Source: Flavobacteriaceae bacterium (GTDB taxonomy: Bacteria > Bacteroidota > Bacteroidia > Flavobacteriales > Flavobacteriaceae). From it: 64,000 bases of DNA. The DNA lies in the NCBI GenBank assembly GCA_027082925.1, contig JALWTD010000017.1, positions 310,001 to 374,000 on the forward strand, written 5' to 3'. Under the pieces are notes generated by a model. That model made no database searches, was not told the DNA's origin, and was given only the letters and a program-made list of their open reading frames with translations. Each line of letters starts with the position of its first letter. The stretch's first letter is position 1. A program made the position numbers and the translations under genes. This document shows positions 56,778-64,000 of the stretch, in pieces.

Positions 56778-56801
56778 TCTTATAAAACCACAAACAAATA
56801 T

Positions 56802-58859
56802 ATGCTGCACAAAAAATTATTGAATCCCAAAAGCATTGTCGTTGTAGGCGCTTCTAACAACACCGCTACTCCCGGAGGTAGTGTGTTGCAAAATCTGATA
56901 AATTGCGGCTATAAAGGAGTGCTTTACGCTGTAAACCCAAAAGAAACAGAGGTTCAAGGCATTAAGTGTTACCCACACGTAACGGCCATTCCAAATGTAG
57001 ATTTGGCAATTATTGCCATTGCAGCAAAATTTACACTTGAAACAGTGAATGTGTTAACCGAAAATAAAAATACCAAGGGATTTATTATTTTCTCGGCAGG
57101 ATACAGTGAAAAAGATGCCGAAGGAAAAGAATTAGAACAACAAATTGTCAATCAAATTAAACGTGTTAACGGGTCTTTACTTGGGCCAAATAACATCGGT
57201 TTACTAAATAATAACTACGCCGGCGTTTTTACAAAACCTATTCCAAAATTAAATAAAAAAGGAGTCGATTTTATCTCAGGATCAGGTGCAACCGCCGTAT
57301 TTATTATTGAAGCTGCTATAGCAACCGGATTAACCTTTTCTAGCGTTTATTCTGTTGGTAATTCTGCTCAAATTGGTGTTGAAGAAGTACTAGAGCACTT
57401 AGATAAAAGCTACGATTATGAAATAAGCTCTAAGGTAAAGTTGCTTTATATTGAAAGCATTGAAAATCCTAAAAAACTATTAAAACACGCTACTTCCTTA
57501 ACAAAAAAAGGATGCAAAATTATAGCTATTAAAGCCGGAAGCTCGAAAGAAGGAAGCAGAGCTGCAAGTTCTCATACAGGAGCATTAGCCAACTCTGACG
57601 CAGCAGTAGATGCTTTGTTTAAAAAAGCCGGAATTATTAGATGTTACGGAAGAAACGAACTAATTAATACCGCACTTATTTTTATGCATAAAAAATTAGA
57701 AGGGAAAAACATTGCTGTTATAACACACGCCGGAGGACCTGCTGTTATGCTAACAGATATCCTTTCTAAAAACGGACTAAATATTCCGAAAATTAGCGGA
57801 AAAGAAAGTGAAAAATTATTAAACGAATTGTATTTAGGCTCATCGGTATCAAACCCTATCGATTTTTTAGCAACCGGAACTGCAGAACAGCTCGAAATAA
57901 TTATTGATTATTGCGAAACCAAATTCTCTGAAATAGATGCCATGGCTATTATTTTTGGTAGCCCCGGTTTATTTAATGTAAGTGAAGTATACCAAGTTAT
58001 TCATGAAAAAATAAGAAGCTGTAAAAAGCCTATTTATCCCATTTTACCATCGGTAGTAAACGTAGCAACCGAAATTAAAACCTTTATTGCCAAGGGAAAC
58101 TACTGTTTTACCGACGAAGTTATTTTTGGGAAAGCTTTAGCTAAGGCTTACAATAACACTACTAACATTACTACTAACAACCAACCACCAACTATTGATA
58201 CTGAAAATATTAGAACCATTATAGCCAATGCTAAAAACGGTTTTTTACATCCAACCGAAGTTAAAAACATACTGCAGTTTTCAGGTATTCCTGTAGTAAA
58301 TGAATTTGTATGTACTTCAGAAAAGGAAAGCATAAATGCCGCAACAACATTGAGCTACCCTTTGGTAATGAAAGTGGTTGGACCAATACACAAATCGGAT
58401 GTTTCCGGAGTTGTTTTAGCTATTAATTCTGAAAAAATGCTGCTTGAATCTTTTCAAAAGTTAATGGCTATTAAAAACGCTACTTCTGTATTAATACAAC
58501 CTATGAAAAAAGGAACTGAACTTTTTGTAGGAGCTAAAAAAGAAGGGAATTTTGGTCATTTAATTCTATGCGGCCTTGGAGGAATATATATCGAAATTTT
58601 AAAAGATATAAACACTTGTTTAAGTCCGGTTTCTCCTGAAGAGGCGACCGCTATGATTCAAAATTTAAAATCGTACAAACTAATTAAAGGCTACCGCAAC
58701 AAAGAAGGCGTAAATCAAGCTATTTTTACTGATATTATTTTAAAAATATCTGAATTAGTTACTATTGCTCCGGAAATTTCGGAATTAGATTTAAACCCTT
58801 TATTGGGAAATGCTTCTGAAGTTTTTTCTGTTGATGCCAGAATTAAGATTGAAAAATAA
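56802..58859 (+). CDS. ADP-forming acyl-CoA synthetase (acetate--CoA ligase type), alpha-beta fusion
   Basis: This enzyme turns acyl-CoA, ADP and phosphate into acid, CoA and ATP. The 685 residues comprise a CoA-binding domain (1 to about 130, VVVGASNNTATPGGSVLQNL), a ligase-CoA domain with the phosphohistidine region AASSHTGALANSD (about 250-262), and an ATP-grasp domain (about 470-685) with MKVVGPIHKSDVSGVVL and LDLNPLLG. With IorAB upstream it would conserve energy from aryl-acetyl-CoA. Its 3' end overlaps the convergent glycosyltransferase by 17 bp. Confidence 0.9.
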   Translation: MLHKKLLNPKSIVVVGASNNTATPGGSVLQNLINCGYKGVLYAVNPKETEVQGIKCYPHVTAIPNVDLAIIAIAAKFTLETVNVLTENKNTKGFIIFSAGYSEKDAEGKELEQQIVNQIKRVNGSLLGPNNIGLLNNNYAGVFTKPIPKLNKKGVDFISGSGATAVFIIEAAIATGLTFSSVYSVGNSAQIGVEEVLEHLDKSYDYEISSKVKLLYIESIENPKKLLKHATSLTKKGCKIIAIKAGSSKEGSRAASSHTGALANSDAAVDALFKKAGIIRCYGRNELINTALIFMHKKLEGKNIAVITHAGGPAVMLTDILSKNGLNIPKISGKESEKLLNELYLGSSVSNPIDFLATGTAEQLEIIIDYCETKFSEIDAMAIIFGSPGLFNVSEVYQVIHEKIRSCKKPIYPILPSVVNVATEIKTFIAKGNYCFTDEVIFGKALAKAYNNTTNITTNNQPPTIDTENIRTIIANAKNGFLHPTEVKNILQFSGIPVVNEFVCTSEKESINAATTLSYPLVMKVVGPIHKSDVSGVVLAINSEKMLLESFQKLMAIKNATSVLIQPMKKGTELFVGAKKEGNFGHLILCGLGGIYIEILKDINTCLSPVSPEEATAMIQNLKSYKLIKGYRNKEGVNQAIFTDIILKISELVTIAPEISELDLNPLLGNASEVFSVDARIKIEK

Positions 58860-59994
58860 TTATATCTCCTTGCTCAAAAGAAGAGTTACTTCCAATTAAA
58901 AAGTTAGTGTTTTTGGGGTGTATTTTAAAAATAATTTCTTCTGAATGTAGTTGCTGAAGAAAAGTAATAATTTGCTTGTTTGTTAGTATCTCGTTATCTA
59001 AAACAAGCATTTCTATATTACTTTTTTGAATTGTTTCTTTTATTTTTAAAACATCGCTAATAATACAACTTTCAACATAAAAACACATTGTTTCCAAATA
59101 AGATATAATGTGTTTATTACGTCCTAAGTACAGTACATTTTTAATTGACTTTTCTTTCGTAAAAGAATACTTCAACTTAAAAAACTTTAGTGTATACCAA
59201 AAGGAAACTCCAAAATACATTAAAAAATCATATAGTTTAGTTGACTTAAAATGTGTGGCGTAAAAGATCTTCATTGCCTTGTAGAAATGCGTCAAATATT
59301 TCACATCTTTAAGAGTACTTTCTCCTTTATAATGAATAACTTGAGTCAAAGGATAATAGTAATTTTGATATCCTTTTTGTGTTATTTTATAACTCAAATC
59401 AATATCTTCACCATACATAAAATACGCTTCATTAAATCCGTTAACCTCTGTAAAAACAGCATGTTTCATAAACATAAATGCACCTACTAATATTTCTATT
59501 GAGCCCAATTCATCTTCTGATAAATGCGCTGCATAATATTTTCCTATCTGCTTTTTTGAAAAACCTAAAAGCTTATGAAATGATACTTTTGGTGTAGGAA
59601 TACCTCGTTTGCTTTCAGGTAAAAACGCTCCGGTACCATCTATTAATTTAACGCCTAAAGCTCCAATATTTGTTGTTGTTTTTGCAAAATTCAATATTTT
59701 CTCAAGTGTATCTTCAGCAATAACGGTATCCGGATTCAAAATCAAAACAAATTCACCCTTAGCTATTTTTACACCTTGGTTATTTGCCTTTGAAAAACCT
59801 ACATTTATTTTATTTTGAACAAGCGTTACTTCAGGAAATTTAGTAGTAATAAGTTGACAACTATCGTCGTTAGAAGCATTATCTATTACTATTATTTCTG
59901 TTTCAATATTTTTTGAAGCAGCAAGCACACTTAATATACATTGCTCTAAAAAATAGTGCACATTATAGCTAACAATAATAATTGATATATCCAT
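58843..59994 (-). CDS. Glycosyltransferase family 2 protein
   Basis: A 383-residue GT2 enzyme. The GT-A fold begins ISIIIVSYNVHYFLEQC; VIDNASNDDS, GFSKANNQGVKIA and LNPDTVIAEDT contain the nucleotide-sugar and DXD-like acidic residues; FMYGEDIDLSYKI is the catalytic-side motif. It resembles rhamnosyl- or dTDP-sugar transferases. The C-terminal 100 residues are atypical and may form an extra domain. It is 6 bp downstream of recR. Confidence 0.88.
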   Translation of the reverse strand: MDISIIIVSYNVHYFLEQCILSVLAASKNIETEIIVIDNASNDDSCQLITTKFPEVTLVQNKINVGFSKANNQGVKIAKGEFVLILNPDTVIAEDTLEKILNFAKTTTNIGALGVKLIDGTGAFLPESKRGIPTPKVSFHKLLGFSKKQIGKYYAAHLSEDELGSIEILVGAFMFMKHAVFTEVNGFNEAYFMYGEDIDLSYKITQKGYQNYYYPLTQVIHYKGESTLKDVKYLTHFYKAMKIFYATHFKSTKLYDFLMYFGVSFWYTLKFFKLKYSFTKEKSIKNVLYLGRNKHIISYLETMCFYVESCIISDVLKIKETIQKSNIEMLVLDNEILTNKQIITFLQQLHSEEIIFKIHPKNTNFLIGSNSSFEQGDIIIFQS

Positions 59995-60000
59995 TAAAAT

Positions 60001-60612
60001 TTATAGTGAGTTTTCAAAAGGGATTCTATTAACAATACTTCTTCCCAAGGTAACCTCATCTGCATATTCCAACTCATCACCTATTGCAATTCCTCTGGCA
60101 ATTGTAGATGTTTTAACTCCAAACGGTTCTAGCTGTTTAAAAATATAAAAGTTAGTAGTATCTCCTTCAATGGTAGAACTTAAAGCAAAAATAACCTCTT
60201 TAATAGTTCCCTTTTTAATTTTATCTATAAGGCTATCTATTGTCAAATTTTGTGGTCCAACACCTTCAATAGGTGAAATTTTACCCCCCAACACATGATA
60301 CAAACCTTTAAATTGTGCCGTATTTTCTATTGCCATAACATCTCTAACATCTTCTACTACACAAATAATTTCAGAATTTCTATTTGGATTTGAGCAAATT
60401 TCACAAATTTCTACATCAGAAATATTATGACAACTTTTACATAAATTAATATCATCAACCAACATTTTAAGTGCATTGGCTAACTGATGGGTTTGAGAAG
60501 TTGGCTGCTTTAACAAGTGTAAAACCAGCCTAAGTGCAGTTCTTTTTCCTATTCCGGGAAGCTGAGAAACCTCATTTACGGCATTTTCTAAAAGTTTTGA
60601 TGAAAAATTCAT
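60001..60612 (-). CDS. recR: Recombination protein RecR
   Basis: RecR acts with RecO (and RecF) in RecA loading at gaps. The 203-residue protein has the N-terminal helix-hairpin-helix ([16 protein letters not shown]), the four-Cys zinc finger [16 protein letters not shown] (about 57-72), a Toprim domain ([14 protein letters not shown]) and the C-terminal Walker-B-like region. It is followed 6 bp on by the glycosyltransferase. Confidence 0.97.
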   Translation of the reverse strand: MNFSSKLLENAVNEVSQLPGIGKRTALRLVLHLLKQPTSQTHQLANALKMLVDDINLCKSCHNISDVEICEICSNPNRNSEIICVVEDVRDVMAIENTAQFKGLYHVLGGKISPIEGVGPQNLTIDSLIDKIKKGTIKEVIFALSSTIEGDTTNFYIFKQLEPFGVKTSTIARGIAIGDELEYADEVTLGRSIVNRIPFENSL

Positions 60613-60616
60613 TTAG

Positions 60617-60624
60617 CAAATGTA
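60617..60624 (-). promoter_or_regulatory. Putative -7 element of recR, very close to the ATG
   Basis: On the minus strand TACATTTG is a perfect TAnnTTTG match ending 4 bp before the recR ATG. Transcription would start at or next to the start codon, giving a leaderless message. Confidence 0.45.
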
Positions 60625-60688
60625 CAATTAGGAAATGAAATTCTCAATATTTTTAGTTTCTTTGTTAGATATTATAACAATTCAATAT

Positions 60689-62134
60689 ATGAAACCATTT
60701 TACATTGTTTTGCTCATTGTAGCATACTTTTTAACACTACTACTTATAGCACACTTTACAGGAAAAAGTGATACTAATGAAACTTTTTTTAAAGCAAATA
60801 AAAAATCGCCGTGGTACTTGGTTGCTTTTGGAATGATTGGCGCTTCGCTCTCTGGAGTTACATTTATTTCGGTACCGGGCTGGGTAGAAGCAAAACAGTT
60901 TTCGTACGTACAAATGGTTTTAGGATATATTGTTGGATATGCCGTAATTGGATTGGTGTTATTACCTTTATATTATAGGCTCAACTTAACTTCAATATAC
61001 ACCTACTTAAAGGATAGGTTTGGGAAATACAGCTACAAAACAGGTGCCTCATTTTTTTTACTTTCAAGGGTTGTAGGCTCTTCATTCAGATTATTCTTGG
61101 TAGCCAATGTGTTACAACTTATTTTATTTGATAGCTATGGAGTTCCTTTTTGGGTAACTGTTATTATTACCATTTTACTTATATGGTTATACACTTTTAA
61201 AGGAGGTATTAAAACAATTGTTTGGACTGATACACTACAAACACTATTTATGCTAATATCGGTAGGTATTTGTATTTATACTATTTCTGATACTTTAAAC
61301 ATTCAAAGTATTTTTACCTACGTTAGTGAAAGTAAGCTATCTAAAGCATTCTTTTTTGACGATATTAAAGCTGGAAATTATTTTTGGAAACAATTTTTTA
61401 CCGGTGCTTTTATTGCTATTGTAATGACTGGATTGGATCAAGATATGATGCAAAAAAATCTTACCTGTAAAACACTTAAAGATGCTCAAAAAAATATGTT
61501 TTGGTTTACCATTGTTTTGGTAATTGTTAATTTTTTCTTTTTAGCTCTAGGTATTTTACTAACCGATTATGCTACTATCCATAATTTAGATGCTCATAAA
61601 GATCAACTTTTTCCTATTGTGGCCATTTTTGGAAATTTAGGCATAGGTGTTTCTCTATTTTTTATTTTAGGCCTTGTAGCTGCAGCTTATTCTAGTGCCG
61701 ATAGTGCGCTAACAGCATTAACAACTTCATTTAGTATTGATATTTTGGAAATTGACCAAAAGAAAAACGAAGTGGATCAAGTAAAAATTAGAAAAAGGGT
61801 ACACATCATTTTTTCATTCGTACTTATTTTCACCATTCTGGTATTTAAATATTTTATTGCTGACGAAAGCGTTATTTCTAAAATATTTCAATTTGCAGGA
61901 TATACCTACGGCCCCCTTTTGGGATTGTACTCATTCGGACTTTTTACACGATTAAAAGTAAAAGATATTGCCGTACCTTTTATTGCTTTAATTGCTCCTT
62001 TACTTACTATTGCTATTAGTTATTATTCAAAAAAATGGTTTGATTTTGACTTTGGCTTTTTTGTATTGATTCTAAATGGTACTCTAACGTTTATTGGGTT
62101 ACTTATTTTCAGTAAGAAACAGTTAAATTTGTAG
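60689..62134 (+). CDS. Sodium:solute symporter family protein
   Basis: A polytopic inner-membrane symporter of the SSF family with about 13 helices and 481 residues from the ATG at 60689, which is preferred over an in-frame ATG 18 codons upstream because it begins directly at the first helix. FKANKKSPWYLVAFGMIGASLSGVTFISVPGW is the conserved first part of the core, and the second sodium-binding region is likely around GLVAAAYSSADSALTALTTSFSIDIL. Substrate is unknown. Confidence 0.88.
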   Translation: MKPFYIVLLIVAYFLTLLLIAHFTGKSDTNETFFKANKKSPWYLVAFGMIGASLSGVTFISVPGWVEAKQFSYVQMVLGYIVGYAVIGLVLLPLYYRLNLTSIYTYLKDRFGKYSYKTGASFFLLSRVVGSSFRLFLVANVLQLILFDSYGVPFWVTVIITILLIWLYTFKGGIKTIVWTDTLQTLFMLISVGICIYTISDTLNIQSIFTYVSESKLSKAFFFDDIKAGNYFWKQFFTGAFIAIVMTGLDQDMMQKNLTCKTLKDAQKNMFWFTIVLVIVNFFFLALGILLTDYATIHNLDAHKDQLFPIVAIFGNLGIGVSLFFILGLVAAAYSSADSALTALTTSFSIDILEIDQKKNEVDQVKIRKRVHIIFSFVLIFTILVFKYFIADESVISKIFQFAGYTYGPLLGLYSFGLFTRLKVKDIAVPFIALIAPLLTIAISYYSKKWFDFDFGFFVLILNGTLTFIGLLIFSKKQLNL

Positions 62135-62135
62135 T

Positions 62136-62783
62136 ATGGAAAAAGATTTAAGCAACTACAGGAGAGTTTACAAAAAAAGTAAACTATCTGAAACTACTAT
62201 CCCTAAAAATCCTATGGAACTGTTTCAAAAATGGTTTTATGAAGTAGATGAATTTGGAGGCGATATAGAACCTAACGCAATGACAATCGCTACCATTGGA
62301 ACAGACAACTACCCAAAAAGCAGAATTGTTTTATTAAAAAAATACACTTGGGAAGGATTTATATTTTATACCAATTACAATAGTGAAAAAGGAAAAGCTA
62401 TTGAGAAAAATCCGCAAGTTTGCTTATCTTTTTTTTGGTACAATCTTGAACGTCAAGTTATTATTAAAGGAAAAGCTGAAAAAATACCTGAAAATTTATC
62501 TGATGGGTATTTTGAATCTAGACCCGATGGAAGTAAAATTGGAGCTTGGGCATCAAACCAAAGTGAAATTGTTCCTTCTCGTCAATTTTTAGATGACAGA
62601 TTACAATTTTTTGAAGATAAATTTAAAAACAGAGAAATACCAAGACCAAAACACTGGGGAGGTTATATTGTAAAACCTATTAGTATAGAATTTTGGCAAG
62701 GGAGACCTAACAGAATGCACGACAGAATTCAATACACCTTACAAGAAAATTTTGAATGGAAAATTGATAGATTAGCCCCATAA
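62136..62783 (+). CDS. pdxH: Pyridoxamine 5'-phosphate oxidase
   Basis: PdxH makes pyridoxal 5'-phosphate from PNP or PMP with FMN. It has 215 residues; SRIVLLKKYTWEGFIFYTNYNSEKGKAIEKNP carries the FMN-binding residues, and the C-terminal WQGRPNRMHDRIQY signature is present. It starts 1 bp after the symporter stop. PLP is used by HemL, but there is no sign of shared regulation. Confidence 0.96.
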   Translation: MEKDLSNYRRVYKKSKLSETTIPKNPMELFQKWFYEVDEFGGDIEPNAMTIATIGTDNYPKSRIVLLKKYTWEGFIFYTNYNSEKGKAIEKNPQVCLSFFWYNLERQVIIKGKAEKIPENLSDGYFESRPDGSKIGAWASNQSEIVPSRQFLDDRLQFFEDKFKNREIPRPKHWGGYIVKPISIEFWQGRPNRMHDRIQYTLQENFEWKIDRLAP

Positions 62784-62797
62784 AATTGTTATATTTG
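62763..62797 (+). promoter_or_regulatory. Promoter of the sixA-like/ppx pair
   Basis: ATTG (62763-62766), a 23-bp spacer and TATATTTG (62790-62797) match the Bacteroidota consensus with one mismatch. The predicted leader is about 15 bases. Confidence 0.55.
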
Positions 62798-62816
62798 AAT
62801 ATCAACCATACTGTAA

Positions 62817-63305
62817 ATGAAAACACTTTATATTGTTAGACATGCAAAATCTTCTTGGGAGTATGAGGACATAAAAGATATTGATCGCCCTTTAAAAAAG
62901 AGAGGAATTAACGATGCTTACCTTATGTCAAGTGTATTACAAAAAAAAATTGCTAGTCCCGATATTTTTATATCTAGTTGTGCAAACAGAGCACTACACA
63001 CTGCGGTAATTTTTAGTTATACATTTAACTATCCGTTAGCCAATTTAAAAATAAGTAAGTCGCTATACAGCTTTAGTGATGGTTACTTAATTAAAACGGT
63101 AAAAGCACTTGATGACGGATTCAATTCTGCCATTATTTTTAGCCATGACCACGGAATAAGCAGCTTCGTAAATAAATTTGGAAGTAAAAAACTTAATCAT
63201 TTTCCAACATGTGGAGTTATTGGAATTCAGTTTGATACCAATCACTGGAAAAATATTAAATCCGGACAAACATTATTCACCGAATTCCCAAAACAGTATA
63301 GATGA
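62817..63305 (+). CDS. SixA-like histidine phosphatase family protein
   Basis: A 162-residue short histidine phosphatase. The catalytic RHG-type motif is VRHAKSSWEYEDI at the N-terminus, followed by DRPLKKRGINDAYLM; the second catalytic His is in FSHDHGISSFV. It is the size of SixA phosphohistidine phosphatases. It overlaps the ppx/gppA gene by 4 bp (ATGA), so the two are coupled. The target is unknown. Confidence 0.9.
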   Translation: MKTLYIVRHAKSSWEYEDIKDIDRPLKKRGINDAYLMSSVLQKKIASPDIFISSCANRALHTAVIFSYTFNYPLANLKISKSLYSFSDGYLIKTVKALDDGFNSAIIFSHDHGISSFVNKFGSKKLNHFPTCGVIGIQFDTNHWKNIKSGQTLFTEFPKQYR

Positions 63306-64000
63306 GAATTGAAAAACTTGCCGCAATTGACATTGGTTCTAATGCCATAAGATTACTTGTAAGTAATGTTATAATTCAAAAAAATAGCGATCCTAATTTT
63401 AAAAAATCGGCACTGGTTCGTGTTCCTGTTAGACTTGGAACCGATGCTTTTATTAAAGGTGAAATTTCTCAAGAAAATGAAAACCGGATGATAAAAGCAA
63501 TGAAAGCGTTTAAATTGCTAATGGAAGTTCACGGCGTTGAAAAATACAGAGCTTGTGCTACTTCAGCTATGAGAGAAGCTGCTAATGGAGAAGAAATTAC
63601 CCATAACATAAAAAAAGAAACCGGCATTGATATTGATATTATTGATGGTAAAGAAGAAGCTGCTATTATTTTTTCTACAGATTTAGGAAATGTTATTCAA
63701 AATGACAAATCGTATTTATATGTAGATGTTGGAGGAGGAAGTACTGAATTTACCGTATTTTCTAACGGAAAAATAATCAATTCAAAATCTTTTAAAATTG
63801 GTACTGTTAGGTTGTTAAACAATAAAAAGATAAGTAAAAACAGTTGGAACGAAATTGAAGACTGGGTAAAAATTAATACAAAAAAATTAAAACATATTTC
63901 GTTAATAGGTTCTGGCGGAAATATTAACAAAATATTTAAACTTTCAGGAAAACCAATTAATAAACCTCTTTCCTTAATTTATATGAAAGCGCACTACAAG
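63302..64000 (+). CDS. ppx: Ppx/GppA exopolyphosphatase family protein, N-terminal part (truncated by window edge)
   Basis: The first 233 codons of a Ppx/GppA phosphatase, open to the window end with no stop. Motifs: AAIDIGSNAIRLLV (phosphate 1), RACATSAMREAANGEE, and YVDVGGGSTEF (phosphate 2), the ASKHA-fold hallmarks of polyphosphate/pppGpp hydrolases. The start ATG lies in the stop of the upstream phosphatase gene. Whether it acts on polyphosphate or pppGpp cannot be told. Confidence 0.92.
   Translation, partial: MRIEKLAAIDIGSNAIRLLVSNVIIQKNSDPNFKKSALVRVPVRLGTDAFIKGEISQENENRMIKAMKAFKLLMEVHGVEKYRACATSAMREAANGEEITHNIKKETGIDIDIIDGKEEAAIIFSTDLGNVIQNDKSYLYVDVGGGSTEFTVFSNGKIINSKSFKIGTVRLLNNKKISKNSWNEIEDWVKINTKKLKHISLIGSGGNINKIFKLSGKPINKPLSLIYMKAHYK

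Noticed and set aside
58843-58859. 17-bp overlap of the acyl-CoA synthetase and glycosyltransferase genes as a sign of error
   Set aside because: Both frames end normally; short convergent overlaps (also ridA/mgsA, 8 bp) are common in compact genomes.

Overview
This window is an AT-rich chromosomal stretch from a member of the Bacteroidota, almost certainly family Flavobacteriaceae. The signs are SusC-type TonB receptors with N-terminal carboxypeptidase-like domains, the menE-CPBP-menC cluster, a signal peptidase with a DUF5684-like front end, the dapB-lepB-wbqC order, almost no Shine-Dalgarno sequences, and promoter-like -7 elements of the Bacteroidota form TAnnTTTG. Genus cannot be fixed from the sequence alone. 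I see no phage, insertion sequence, integrase, CRISPR array, rRNA or tRNA. Genes are densely packed and look vertically inherited.

Layout. 1-13.3 kb holds housekeeping genes: dapB (partial), lepB, a WbqC-like protein, ric (Fe-S repair), ettA, a small membrane protein, an M14 carboxypeptidase lipoprotein, an acyl-CoA carboxylase beta subunit, yebC, menE/CPBP protease/menC and a sterol-desaturase-like protein. 13.3-20.5 kb holds an MBL hydrolase and then a likely copper-uptake operon: a small Cys-rich membrane protein, a TonB receptor, a BNR-repeat lipoprotein with CxCC and CPH motifs, and an OprC-like TonB receptor with CxxxM and HxM. 20.5-26.2 kb holds menA, two heterodisulfide-reductase-like Fe-S proteins, a HAD protein, an MCE/MlaD protein and an amidase. 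26.4-39.7 kb holds lptD, ridA, mgsA, gap, pfkA, a nucleotidyltransferase, tamB, tsaD and a lipoyl E2 acyltransferase.

39.7-44.0 kb is a respiratory module: a small Tat protein, a four-cluster Fe-S protein, an NrfD-type quinol protein, an anchored beta-rich protein and cytochrome c. It has no catalytic molybdoprotein next to it. 44.1-54.3 kb carries the whole C5 heme pathway. hemA, a hemC-hemD fusion, hemB, hemL, hemE and hemN run leftward; an AraC-type regulator, hemH and hemJ run rightward from the same 275-bp control region. 54.5-58.9 kb is iorA-iorB plus an ADP-forming acyl-CoA synthetase, an ATP-yielding 2-oxoacid route more typical of anaerobes. The rest is a glycosyltransferase, recR, a sodium:solute symporter, pdxH, a SixA-like phosphatase and a truncated ppx/gppA gene.

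The strongest non-coding signal is a shared promoter design. The respiratory module and the iorAB operon each have a TGAT-N4-ATCA palindrome (Fnr/Crp type) whose centre lies exactly 29.5 bp upstream of a TAnnTTTA element. This implies one oxygen- or NO-sensing regulator for both. Together with hemN, ric, the Fe-S/NrfD module and possibly copper uptake, it suggests a flavobacterium equipped for low-oxygen or anaerobic respiration. A second regulatory signal is a set of TATCGAyAA direct repeats between hemA and the AraC regulator.
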